From NCBI GenBank assembly GCA_002591625.1, contig PCDB01000045.1, positions 1 through 11,514 on the forward strand: a stretch of 11,514 bases of DNA, given 5' to 3'. The notes beneath the pieces were generated by a model. That model searched no databases. It had not been told where the DNA came from and worked only from the letters and a program-made list of their open reading frames with translations. The stretch is from Porticoccaceae bacterium (lineage in GTDB: Bacteria > Pseudomonadota > Gammaproteobacteria > Pseudomonadales > Porticoccaceae). This document shows, one piece after another, positions 1 to 7,190 of the stretch. Both the position numbers and the translations under genes were made by a program. How positions within the stretch are numbered: position 1 is the first letter of the stretch; each line of letters opens with the position of its first letter.

Positions 1-138
1 CAGACATGAGAGACTATCGTGGCGAAGAGGATATGAGAGATCCTCGCCGTGAAGCAGACATGAGAGACTATCGTGGCGAGGAGGATATGAGAGATCCTCG
101 TCGTGAAGAGGGCATGAGAGACTATCGTGGCGAAGATC
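1..138 (+). repeat. 54-bp in-frame tandem repeat (27-bp subunits)
   Basis: Units lie at 1-54 and 55-108, with a partial third at 109 to about 138. Units 1 and 2 differ at only two positions (A/G at unit base 27, C/T at unit base 47), and both differences are synonymous. Each 54-bp unit is made of two diverged 27-bp halves encoding 9 residues each. The array probably continues to the left of the window. Confidence 0.85.
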
Positions 139-272
139 CTGCTTTTGATGACCGGCCCTGGAGAGAAACTCTTAAGAACTGCAGAGAAATGAAGAAAGCT
201 GGTAAGCTATCTCGCAGTATGAAAGAGGAATGCAAGGCTGCACGCGAATTTAAAAAAGTGAGCAAGCAGTAG
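3..272 (+). CDS. Repeat-rich charged hypothetical protein, 5'-partial (3' end of gene)
   Basis: The frame is open to the left edge, with GAC (Asp) at 3-5 before the first ATG at 6, and the window begins inside a repeat unit, so the gene very probably starts outside the window. From the first visible Met there are 88 residues. Residues 1-43 are a tandem array of an 18-residue unit built from two related 9-residue halves, MRDYRGEED and MRDPRREAD. The repeat is dense in Arg, Asp and Glu and should be very hydrophilic or disordered. Residues 46-88 are non-repetitive, Lys/Arg-rich and probably helical, with two cysteines (C59 and C76, 16 residues between them) that could form a disulfide-linked helical hairpin if the protein is exported. 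No signal peptide can be judged because the N-terminus is missing. I do not recognise the family and assign no function. A terminator lies about 78 bases downstream, which fits a transcript ending here. Confidence 0.6.
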   Translation, partial: DMRDYRGEEDMRDPRREADMRDYRGEEDMRDPRREEGMRDYRGEDPAFDDRPWRETLKNCREMKKAGKLSRSMKEECKAAREFKKVSKQ

Positions 273-349
273 AGAACAGGATTGAGGAGGTTCAGTTAGT
301 GCGCACTGAACTTTAAACGAGAGATTGGTTGTGAGCTTTCCTTCCGATT

Positions 350-387
350 AAGGAGCCTCCGCTGGCTCCTTTCTTACTCTCTTTTTA
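350..387 (+). terminator. Rho-independent terminator after the repeat gene
   Basis: There is a perfect 8-bp stem, AAGGAGCC at 350-357 with GGCTCCTT at 364-371, and a 6-base loop TCCGCT. It is followed by a pyrimidine/T-rich tract including T5 at 382-386. It lies between the repeat-protein stop and the next gene on the same strand, so it would end the upstream transcript. Confidence 0.75.
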
Positions 388-561
388 GTCTTAAATTTCC
401 CAAAACAGACTTCTTATCCGATTTGGTTATACCGCTATGAAGTCACATAATTAAGACACTGGTGACATTCCTTTACCCAAAATACATCTACAATTATGTG
501 TTTTAGATTATCTTTGAATGTCGGCTTGCTCCAAAAAAAGTAATAAGATTGCTATCGAAGC

Positions 562-566
562 AGGAG
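562..566 (+). promoter_or_regulatory. Shine-Dalgarno that decides the aldo/keto reductase start
   Basis: AGGAG lies 8 bases before the ATG at 575, while the upstream in-frame ATG at 518 has none. The protein begins MQYRPLGKS from 575, which is a normal aldo/keto reductase N-terminus. Confidence 0.7.
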
Positions 567-574
567 AACCACAA

Positions 575-1576
575 ATGCAATACAGACCTTTAGGTAAATC
601 GCAGATTCAAGCTTCCATAATTGGTCTTGGCACTCATGCGTTTGGTGGCAGTAAAGATTCAAGATCTGCAAACGATGGCGAGTCAATTAGGGCCATTCAT
701 GCAGCACTCGATAATGGTATTACGTTAATTGATACTGCCCCCTCATATGGCTGGGGACATAGCGAGAAAGTAAGCGGGCGAGCCATAAAAGGTCGTCGAG
801 ACAAGATTGTGATTGCAACGAAATGCGGCATTTGGTGGAGGGATGCCCGGGGTTCTTTCAATGGTAAAAAAGATGGTAAGGAGAACTATGTGAGCTTGCG
901 GCCCGATACCATCGCGATAGAGGTGGAACATAGTCTCAAAAATTTGGGAACCGATTATATCGATCTCTTCCAGTGCCACAAACCAGCCATTCCTCCTGAA
1001 GAAACGCCTATTGCCGAGACCATGGGTTGCCTAATGAATTTGAAACAACAGGGTAAAATACGCGCCATAGGCGTATCCAATGTTTCTCTTAACCAGTTCA
1101 AGGCCTACGATTGCGCTGGCGACCTATCAAGTAATCAATTTCGCTATAGCATGCTGCTTCGAGACCCTGAAAAAGACATCCTAGCCTACTCCGCTGAAAA
1201 TAATATCGCGACCCTAACCTATTGGTCTTTGGAAGCAGGCTTACTAACAGGCAAAATAGACCGGGATCATGTGTTCGAAAAAAATGATTTTCGCAATAAT
1301 ATTGGTCAATGGCTTCCATGGTTCAAACGCGAGAATATCGAACGCCTACAGATCATGTTCTCCGGATGGGAAGACTTACTTGACAATCACCGCTGCACAA
1401 TTGCTCAATTGGCACTTGCATGGACGTCTGCTCAATCCGGAGCGACCCACATTTTATGTGGCGCGAAAACCGTCGATCAATCTACCCAAAACGCCGGTGC
1501 TGGGTCTATAGTTCTAGAGAAAAGTGAGATACAACGTATTCGTGATGATCTTGACGCTCTTGGAGATCCCGTTTAG
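575..1576 (+). CDS. Aldo/keto reductase family oxidoreductase
   Basis: A cytosolic NADPH-dependent oxidoreductase of the (beta/alpha)8-barrel aldo/keto reductase superfamily, 333 residues from the chosen start. It would reduce aldehydes or ketones to alcohols, or the reverse; the substrate cannot be read from the sequence. It has the N-terminal hairpin and first strand (RPLGKSQIQASIIGLGTHAFGG) and the classic catalytic tetrad: Asp53 and Tyr58 in DTAPSYGWG, Lys83 in ATKCG, and His135 in FQCHKP. GVSN follows at about 166-169, and the C-terminal cofactor-binding segment GAKTVDQSTQNAGA sits at about 296-309. The length is normal and no damage is seen. The longer start at 518 would add 19 residues of non-family sequence without a ribosome site. 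The gene stands alone, convergent with the receptor 54 bases downstream, so context does not reveal its pathway. The family call is firm and the specific activity unknown. Confidence 0.9.
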   Translation: MQYRPLGKSQIQASIIGLGTHAFGGSKDSRSANDGESIRAIHAALDNGITLIDTAPSYGWGHSEKVSGRAIKGRRDKIVIATKCGIWWRDARGSFNGKKDGKENYVSLRPDTIAIEVEHSLKNLGTDYIDLFQCHKPAIPPEETPIAETMGCLMNLKQQGKIRAIGVSNVSLNQFKAYDCAGDLSSNQFRYSMLLRDPEKDILAYSAENNIATLTYWSLEAGLLTGKIDRDHVFEKNDFRNNIGQWLPWFKRENIERLQIMFSGWEDLLDNHRCTIAQLALAWTSAQSGATHILCGAKTVDQSTQNAGAGSIVLEKSEIQRIRDDLDALGDPV

Positions 1577-1630
1577 TGGACTATTTAAATTCGCGGACCC
1601 AAAATTGCCATTCAATTCTTCATAGCCTCG

Positions 1631-3901
1631 CTAAAAGTCATAACTGACCCGTCCCTTAACCTGCCTAGGTGGAATAAGTTCTAGACCCGTGGCGTTAACA
1701 CCAAATACATCAGTCATGCTCGAATTAACTCCGTCCTCGTCTGTCGCATTGAAAACCATCAAGCTGAAACTCCAAGCGCTATTGACTGGTTGGATGCTAG
1801 TCACCAAATTAACTAATGTATAGTCATTCACTTTATCTATCGACATGTTGTTGATCACTCTCTGCTGAAACTCGCCACGATGAACAATTTCAATAGAGCC
1901 GCTTACAGTATGACCCGACGCCAAATCACTCTGATAAGTTAGGCTTGCATTTGCAGTAAAATCTGGACTTTTAGCGAGCTCATTACCATTAATGTTCTCA
2001 CGCAAACTGTATCTAATGTCTTCTTGACCAAAGAAATAAGGCCCCGCTTTCACATTGTCAAGCGTGTCGTAGTCTGCTGTAATCTCTGAATCTAGAAAAG
2101 CCATCTTGACGTCCAGTGACCACGAGTCCGATAGCAACGCCAAGAATTCAATCTCAAGTCCCTTCATTTCCGATTCTGGTATATTTGCAACGCCTCCACG
2201 AAACACATCTGGATCCGTCGCCTGGAATTGTAGATCCTCATAATCATACAAAAAAGCCGCTATGTTGGCTCTTACTCTCCCATCCAAAATATCGGTTTTC
2301 AGGCCTATCTCATAAGCGGTAATCGTTTCACTCTCAAATGTTGGGAAGACAAGCGGAGGTGCAATCGCGTTCCCCATTTCTGCGTCCTCTGCCTTGGTAA
2401 ATCCATATGTAAGATTACTACCGCCGGGTTTGAACCCTAGGGTATAAGAAATATATGCCATTGAATCTCCGCCGAAGTCATACTCTCCCGCAATGCGACC
2501 AGTCATTTCATCAAGGGCCTGATAAATCCTGACTACTGGAGAAAAAAAGTTTGAAACACGGCTCTCTACTGTGTCTTCTGTATATCTAAGCCCAGTAATT
2601 AGTCTAAAATTATCCGAAAAGCTGTAAGTGGTTTGCCCATAAAAAGAGTGCGACTCGCGAGTTGGCACAGCATCAGAAATAAAGCCCCACTCTCCAGGAA
2701 TGGTGATGCCAAGAGTCGGGTCATCAAATGACCCATCGAAATTTCCATCCCAACCGAAATCTATGAATTCCCTTATGTGATTCTCGTACTCAAAATCATA
2801 GTAAAAAGCCCCCACAATCCAATCCAACGATCCAAATAACGGTTCATTAGAAATGAGATTAATTTCTGCGGTTTTAGTATTAACGATTGCTGATTCAGGA
2901 TTAAATTCCGACCTTAAATATGTGTTACCCTCTTGGAACCAGTTATGACGATCATTATCGCGCACAACTCTTATATCATCCTCTTGCCAGCTCAGTAGCG
3001 CCTTAACCGTTACCGATCCGAGATCTGATTCAAGTATGCCAGCCACTACCTTGGACTCTAATTGGTAATCCGATATGGTTTCTTGCGACAATTTTCTCGG
3101 ATCCGGTGTAGGGTCATCAATACCTTTAATCGCCGCGCCATTGTTATCAGCTTCAAAATACTGAGCAAAAAAACGCAAGTTAGTGTCTTCGTTTAAAAAA
3201 AACGACCAGTCGGTTCGGAAACTAATATGGCTGGCATCGTCAAGTTCTTGTCCTGTGTAAGTGTTGTCGCTGAAGCCATCGCGTTCAGTAATCGAAATGG
3301 AGGTTCGTGTAGCCGCTGTATCAGAGATGGGAACATTGATGGAGCCTCTCGCCTTAACCAAACCGTGATCGCCAATGGTCAAATCAGTTTTTCCGCTCAT
3401 TTCTTCAACTGAGGGAGGCTTGCTGATTACATTGATGGCACCACCGGTGGAGTTTTGACCAAATAAAGTACCCTGAGGGCCACGCAAAACTTCAACCCTC
3501 TCTACATCTATGAAATCGGTTTGCAATGAGAACGGTGAGGCTATGTAGATGCCGTCCATATGATAGGAAACCGAAGGCGCCGCAATTGCGTTCTGGTTTG
3601 TTTCGTTACCCACTCCCCGAATAGAGATAATTGTTTTAAAACCTTCATTTTTAGCAACCGTGACTCCTGGTGCGATAGCGCTAAGATCGACAAAGCTATT
3701 AATGTTTTTCGCATCCAAATCCTCCCCACTCAGCGCCGTCACCGCTTGCGAAAGGTCTTGCAAACTTTCACTTCTTTTCTCCGAAACCACGATTATTTCC
3801 TCGAGCCGCGCATCCGCACATGCCCAAGAAACCCAGCAAAAAGTGACGCACGAAATAATTATTGAACTTCTTTTTAAACCCAATTTCCTTACCCTATCCA
3901 T
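1631..3901 (-). CDS. TonB-dependent outer-membrane receptor
   Basis: A 756-residue outer-membrane gated beta-barrel that would import a scarce ligand (siderophore, vitamin, oligosaccharide or other) using TonB-ExbBD energy. Residues 1 to about 29 form a signal peptide with basic start, hydrophobic core and a likely cut near AC-A/DA. A TonB-box-like segment EEIIVVSEKR follows at about 34-43. The plug domain covers roughly 45-165 and includes IRGVG, the MDGIY motif at about 115-119 and LRGPQGTLFGQNSTGGAINV at about 139-158. The rest is an alternating aromatic-rich barrel ending in Tyr-Asp-Phe, the C-terminal Phe needed for BAM insertion. Start support is GGAAGGGA (complement of 3911-3918), 9 bases ahead of the ATG. 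Length and architecture are complete for the FecA/CirA-like COG1629 group. No substrate enzyme or inner-membrane transporter is adjacent, so the ligand is unknown. An inverted repeat lies in its leader at 3965-3989. Confidence 0.95.
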   Translation of the reverse strand: MDRVRKLGLKRSSIIISCVTFCWVSWACADARLEEIIVVSEKRSESLQDLSQAVTALSGEDLDAKNINSFVDLSAIAPGVTVAKNEGFKTIISIRGVGNETNQNAIAAPSVSYHMDGIYIASPFSLQTDFIDVERVEVLRGPQGTLFGQNSTGGAINVISKPPSVEEMSGKTDLTIGDHGLVKARGSINVPISDTAATRTSISITERDGFSDNTYTGQELDDASHISFRTDWSFFLNEDTNLRFFAQYFEADNNGAAIKGIDDPTPDPRKLSQETISDYQLESKVVAGILESDLGSVTVKALLSWQEDDIRVVRDNDRHNWFQEGNTYLRSEFNPESAIVNTKTAEINLISNEPLFGSLDWIVGAFYYDFEYENHIREFIDFGWDGNFDGSFDDPTLGITIPGEWGFISDAVPTRESHSFYGQTTYSFSDNFRLITGLRYTEDTVESRVSNFFSPVVRIYQALDEMTGRIAGEYDFGGDSMAYISYTLGFKPGGSNLTYGFTKAEDAEMGNAIAPPLVFPTFESETITAYEIGLKTDILDGRVRANIAAFLYDYEDLQFQATDPDVFRGGVANIPESEMKGLEIEFLALLSDSWSLDVKMAFLDSEITADYDTLDNVKAGPYFFGQEDIRYSLRENINGNELAKSPDFTANASLTYQSDLASGHTVSGSIEIVHRGEFQQRVINNMSIDKVNDYTLVNLVTSIQPVNSAWSFSLMVFNATDEDGVNSSMTDVFGVNATGLELIPPRQVKGRVSYDF

Positions 3902-3964
3902 TCGTCAAATTCCCTTCCAAAATAAAATTTAATTAGATACACAAGTGCTATCACTCTCTACGGT

Positions 3965-3989
3965 GCAGATTTCATGCCATAAAATCTGC
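3965..3989. promoter_or_regulatory. Inverted repeat in the receptor gene leader (candidate operator or RNA hairpin)
   Basis: GCAGATTT at 3965-3972 is matched perfectly by AAATCTGC at 3982-3989 across a 9-base spacer. It sits 64-88 bases upstream of the receptor start codon, a usual place for an operator or leader hairpin. It has no T-run on either side, so it is not an intrinsic terminator. Binding by a regulator is inference. Confidence 0.35.
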
Positions 3990-4237
3990 TCGTTTTGACT
4001 TGCTCCTAAAACACTAACAAACCAAAGAAAAAAATTATGACTTTTAAAGACTGGCGGTCTTAAACAATAATAGACACAAAAATGTTTCTTGGTGGTGCAT
4101 ATATAATTTGTGAGGTACTTCCCAGTGCAAAAGTAATTGATATTTTCTAAAAACTTGACCTCAGGAATTTACCGCAGAATGCAAAAATAAAGCCCCGGTC
4201 TTAACGAATTGCAAACGGACTTTACCAACTCGAAGTC

Positions 4238-4414
4238 ATGGACATATTGGTTTGTCGGGGGATCAAAACAATCCAAGTATTAGCTTGTAAAAGCGAAGAA
4301 GCCATCCACAGTATTTTTTCACCACGGCTAAAAATGCCCTTTAACAGCGTGCGTAGATTATGTCTAAAGATTGCTAAAAAGGTCAACAACTTTATCATGG
4401 GTTTAACGCACTAA
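4238..4414 (+). CDS. Doubtful small ORF, 58 residues, unknown
   Basis: ATG at 4238 to TAA at 4412-4414, read on the strand opposite to its neighbours. The product is basic and Cys-containing (starts MDILVCRGIKTIQ, ends KVNNFIMGLTH) and has no motif I recognise. The frame is open a further 33 bases upstream, to a TAA at 4202. There is no good Shine-Dalgarno before the ATG. The one supporting point is a weak hairpin with T6 just after the stop. It could easily be a chance ORF in a long non-coding stretch. Confidence 0.2.
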   Translation: MDILVCRGIKTIQVLACKSEEAIHSIFSPRLKMPFNSVRRLCLKIAKKVNNFIMGLTH

Positions 4415-4440
4415 AGCTCATATCATAACTAGTGTTTTTT
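4409..4440 (+). terminator. Weak hairpin plus T6, possible terminator
   Basis: CACTA at 4409-4413 pairs with TAGTG at 4430-4434 across a 16-base loop, and T6 follows at 4435-4440. The stem is short and the loop long, so this is only a weak candidate. It would be meaningful only if the region 4238-4414 is transcribed on the plus strand. Confidence 0.25.
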
Positions 4441-4611
4441 CCTTATGTCATAAAAGAAAAATCCCAAATTAATTGATTTATAAAGCCTTCCTCTGATAAG
4501 CCAATGCAGCTCAATCTCAATATTTTTGTCTGATATCACAAATCGGATCTGCACATATGTTTATAGCCATTTAGGGAAAACGCTCCAACTAGGTATGAAA
4601 CCTCAGTATCA

Positions 4612-4650
4612 GGCGCTTCCCCCTTTCTAGGGAGTTTATTACTAAGCGCC
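4612..4650. repeat. Inverted repeat GGCGCTT / AAGCGCC
   Basis: A perfect 7-bp inverted repeat (4612-4618 and 4644-4650) spans 25 bases that themselves contain a small CCC/GGG hairpin at 4621-4632. It lies about 80-115 bases past the permease stop. It lacks a T-run on either strand, so it is not a canonical terminator. It could stabilise the 3' end of the permease mRNA or be chance. Confidence 0.35.
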
Positions 4651-4728
4651 ACCCAAGATTACTTAAATATAAACGAACTTTGTAACAAATAATCCAGTCA
4701 TGAGCCAAGCCGCCGGCGTGAGTTTTTG

Positions 4729-5952
4729 TCATTGGCCGGTAAAAATTTTTATCGTAAAGTAAGTAATGAATCCGATTGCTATGCCGTCTGCAATCGAAAA
4801 GAGCAGTGGAATGAGCACAACAGTTAACATGGCCGGCAGCACCTCGCTGCGATCGGACCAGTCGAAAAACTCTATCCCACTGAGCATGAGCATGGCGATA
4901 TAAATCAGCGCTCCGGCCGTCGCATATGATGGTATAACCTTAGCAATTGGAGACATAAATATGGCCAATAGGAATAAAATTCCAACTACAATAGCAGTGA
5001 GACCACTTCTGCCGCCTGCAGACACGCCAGCAGAGCTCTCAACGTAGCTCGTGACCGGCGCACAACCGACAAATGCACCTAGAATACTTGAGGCACTATC
5101 TGCTTTTAATGCTCGATCGAGGTCCCGAATCTCACCTTTATCATTTGTTAAGCCAGCGCGGTTGGCTACAGCTAAGAGCGTTCCTGCAGTGTCGAACAAG
5201 TTAACAAACAAAAATGCAGCGACGACACTGATCATTGCAACATCAAACGCTGCTAGAATATCCAGTTGCATGAACGTGGGCCCAAGACTGGGGGGCATAG
5301 CGACTACGCCCGTTAATTGAACCAAATCAGCGCCTACAGCAATACTAGTTACAACAATAATTCCTGCAAGTATTGCGCCCGGAACAGCGCGGATTGACAT
5401 TATTGCAATAATCAGGAATCCCAGGGCAGCCAATAATGTTGTAGGATCAGTTAAATCGCCGAGAGCTAAATAGGTGGAGTCATTTGGCACAATGAGACCA
5501 CCATTTTTAAGTCCTATGAAGCCGATAAAAAGTCCGACACCAGCACCCATTGCTATTCGGAGGTTTAAAGGGATACTCTCAAGAATCCATCGACGTAGCG
5601 GGGTGATGCTGATTATGAAAAAAAGCACACCAGCCAGAAATACGGCGCCCAATGCAACCTGCCAGTCATGACCCATCTCTCCCACGACAGTGAACGTGAA
5701 AAAGGCATTTAGTCCCATCCCAGGAGCTAAGCCTACGGGCCAGTTAGCATAAAAACCCATAATAAAGCAGGCTAGAGCTGCTACCAGACATGTTGCAACG
5801 AAACTTGCACCTGAGTCCAAACCTGCACCTGACATAATCTGAGGGTTAACAAAAATTATGTAACCCATAGTCAAAAAAGTGGTCAGGCCTGCGAGTATTT
5901 CCGTACCCACAGTAGTGCCTCGCTCTCTCAATTTAAATAATTTTTCGATCAT
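4729..5952 (-). CDS. AzgA-type purine permease (adenine/guanine/hypoxanthine)
   Basis: A 407-residue inner-membrane transporter of the NCS2 nucleobase family, AzgA/AdeP/PbuG branch (COG2252), which imports purine bases with protons. Features seen are the N-terminal segment TEILAGLTTFLTMGYIIFVNP at about 17-37, APGMGLNAFF at 76-85, FDTAGTLLA at 253-261, and the branch signature near 292-318 containing VTSYVESSAGVSAGGRSG. The rest is a series of hydrophobic spans consistent with 12-14 membrane helices, ending in a short cytoplasmic tail. The length is slightly under typical, but all core motifs are present. AGAGG (complement of 5959-5963) lies 6 bases before the ATG. It is divergent from a purine-type phosphoribosyltransferase at 6378, which supports purine uptake coupled to salvage. 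Which base is preferred cannot be decided. Confidence 0.93.
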   Translation of the reverse strand: MIEKLFKLRERGTTVGTEILAGLTTFLTMGYIIFVNPQIMSGAGLDSGASFVATCLVAALACFIMGFYANWPVGLAPGMGLNAFFTFTVVGEMGHDWQVALGAVFLAGVLFFIISITPLRRWILESIPLNLRIAMGAGVGLFIGFIGLKNGGLIVPNDSTYLALGDLTDPTTLLAALGFLIIAIMSIRAVPGAILAGIIVVTSIAVGADLVQLTGVVAMPPSLGPTFMQLDILAAFDVAMISVVAAFLFVNLFDTAGTLLAVANRAGLTNDKGEIRDLDRALKADSASSILGAFVGCAPVTSYVESSAGVSAGGRSGLTAIVVGILFLLAIFMSPIAKVIPSYATAGALIYIAMLMLSGIEFFDWSDRSEVLPAMLTVVLIPLLFSIADGIAIGFITYFTIKIFTGQ

Positions 5953-5969
5953 TTCCGGCCTCTAAACAA

Positions 5970-6071
5970 TCATTTTTGGATTACAACTCCTGGAATGAGG
6001 CTTTGCAATGCAGCAACAATTCCTAACAAAACTTGTTGAAAATTTATATTCTCTGAAATACGTTGTTGCAT
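5970..6071 (-). CDS. Possible leader peptide, 33 residues, upstream of the permease
   Basis: A short minus-strand ORF starts at ATG 6071, with AGGTAAG just upstream, and ends 17 bases before the permease start. The same frame can begin further up at 6152, giving 60 residues. The last 20 or so residues are hydrophobic (QQVLLGIVAALQSLIPGVV), compatible with a tiny membrane peptide. I do not recognise it, it has no obvious attenuation codon run, and it may be a chance ORF. Confidence 0.2.
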   Translation of the reverse strand: MQQRISENINFQQVLLGIVAALQSLIPGVVIQK

Positions 6072-6186
6072 CTTACCTATGGTATTTCCGTAGAAAAAGC
6101 ATTGCTTATCACGTCTCTCAAACCGATTCAATTTTATAATCGATTTGACCAAAGGACTTCGGAAACTCTCGTGTTTCTATGGAACA

Positions 6187-6201
6187 ATGCGAACAACGCA
6201 T
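6187..6201. promoter_or_regulatory. ATGCG-N5-CGCAT inverted repeat, candidate operator
   Basis: A perfect 5-bp inverted repeat with a 5-base centre (AACAA) sits in the middle of the divergent purine-salvage control region. Its shape is like a repressor half-site pair. It is not the PurR consensus, which has an even-length palindrome centred on CG. The regulator is unknown and chance occurrence is possible. Confidence 0.25.
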
Positions 6202-6377
6202 AGCTCTCAATCTAGAAAGCTTTAATTATTCCACTATACAAAATCCAATCAGCTCGGTTTAAATCTCAATAAAAAGGTATTGACGATCTATGCTAGCTTA
6301 ATTTGCAATGCTTAGATGCGGTCAAGCATGCTAACATGAACTATTTTCAAGTTTTATAAATAAAGGACTAAATCTTT

Positions 6378-6950
6378 ATGGAGAAGCTATACATTCATGC
6401 GGGGCGCCTACTAGAGGAATCTTACCGCCTAGCTTGGCAAGTCTATGAAAGCGGCTTCAAGCCCGACTATATTGTTGGCGTATGGCGCGGAGGAGCTCCA
6501 GTTGGAATCGCAGTCCAAGAATTTTTAGCTTTGCTCGGTCTAGAATCAGATCATATCGCTATTCGCACATCATCTTACAGCGGAATAGGTCAGCGTAATC
6601 TAGACATCAAAGTACATGGCCTAAATTATATCATTCGGCAGGTGGAATCGCATGATGCATTACTAATAGTCGATGACGTTTTCGATACAGGTTTGTCAAT
6701 TCAGAGGGTCATTGAAGACTTAAAAAAAGCGTGCAAAAAAAACACGCCGCATATTCGTGTTGCAACGCCGTACTTCAAGCCGGCCAATAATAAAACATTT
6801 TATAAACCAGATTATTTTATCCATGAAACGGAACAATGGTTAGTTTTTCCCCACGAGCTCCAAGGACTTACAGTGGATGAAATAGTCAAAAACAAACTTG
6901 AATTAGTCGACTTAATCGACAAAATCGTCCCAATTATTCGAAATCACTGA
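6378..6950 (+). CDS. Purine phosphoribosyltransferase (hypoxanthine/xanthine-guanine type)
   Basis: A 190-residue cytosolic type I phosphoribosyltransferase that would join a purine base to PRPP to give IMP, GMP or XMP plus pyrophosphate. The PRPP-binding signature is LLIVDDVFDTGLS at about 95-107. The pyrophosphate loop is WRGGAP at 36-41, and SSYSGIGQR at 65-73 is the flexible loop. The C-terminal hood, TEQWLVFPHE at 151-160, has the Trp expected to stack on the base. The overall form matches COG2236 (hypoxanthine phosphoribosyltransferase) better than E. coli Hpt or Gpt. The start is supported by AAGGA 10 bases upstream. The divergent AzgA-type permease strongly suggests the pair takes up and salvages free purines. 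The exact base is not decided by the sequence. Confidence 0.85.
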   Translation: MEKLYIHAGRLLEESYRLAWQVYESGFKPDYIVGVWRGGAPVGIAVQEFLALLGLESDHIAIRTSSYSGIGQRNLDIKVHGLNYIIRQVESHDALLIVDDVFDTGLSIQRVIEDLKKACKKNTPHIRVATPYFKPANNKTFYKPDYFIHETEQWLVFPHELQGLTVDEIVKNKLELVDLIDKIVPIIRNH

Positions 6951-7190
6951 CACGTTTCCTCCGCTGCAACCGCGGTACTAGTTAGATGGTGCTTGCATCT
7001 CAAGACTCTGCAATGGATAACTGATGTACTCACCCGCTCACGTTCACTTAAGTTAAGAGTGATCGTTCATATGCATCGAAGAGCGTTGCGTTTTTGACCC
7101 ACCGGATAAAAGTTATGTTCCAGCGATAATTAAGTAGCATGAAGACGACCATTTTTTAACCTTAGCTTCAGCCGGTCCGACTAAATAATC

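Larger units (their letters stand above)
273..574 (+). other. Intergenic region with terminator and leader of the aldo/keto reductase
   Basis: Apart from the hairpin at 350-371, I see no convincing small gene or RNA here. The downstream reading frame is open from an ATG at 518, but that ATG has no Shine-Dalgarno sequence. I treat 518-574 as leader, not coding. No clear sigma-70 promoter pair could be assigned. Confidence 0.4.
3902..4728. other. Long AT-rich intergenic region upstream of the receptor gene
   Basis: These 827 bases separate two minus-strand genes, the receptor (which starts at 3901) and the permease (which stops at 4729). They hold the inverted repeat at 3965-3989, a doubtful short ORF at 4238-4414 with a weak hairpin/T-run after it, and an inverted repeat at 4612-4650. 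I see no tRNA, no recognisable gene remnant and no intrinsic terminator directly after the permease stop. The length suggests receptor regulation, an unrecognised small RNA or decayed sequence; I cannot choose between these. Confidence 0.5.
5953..6377. promoter_or_regulatory. Divergent control region between permease and phosphoribosyltransferase
   Basis: This 425-base region must hold the promoters of both purine-salvage genes. On the plus strand, TTGACG at 6280-6285 is a good -35 candidate, but the -10 at the proper spacing (TTGCAA, 6303-6308) is poor. AAGGA at 6363-6367 is the ribosome site for the ATG at 6378. Three ATGCT-containing elements occur at 6290, 6308 and 6328, and AGCATGCT at 6325-6332 is palindromic. 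On the minus strand, a 60-codon ORF (6152 to 5970) ends 17 bases before the permease start. I looked for the conserved core of a purine riboswitch on both strands and did not see it. Confidence 0.4.

Noticed and set aside
1..138. CRISPR-like array at the left edge
   Set aside because: The units are contiguous with no unique spacers, stay in frame and encode a repeated peptide; this is a coding tandem repeat.
518..574. Earlier ATG for the aldo/keto reductase adding 19 residues
   Set aside because: No Shine-Dalgarno at 518, the extra residues are not a signal peptide or family sequence, and AGGAG is well placed for the ATG at 575.
3193..3932. Several 60-100 codon frames within and opposite the receptor gene
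   Set aside because: They overlap the strongly supported receptor frame, have no family features and read as shadows of it.
5953..6377. Purine riboswitch controlling the permease or phosphoribosyltransferase
   Set aside because: Neither strand shows the conserved junction sequences and pairing loops of the purine aptamer.
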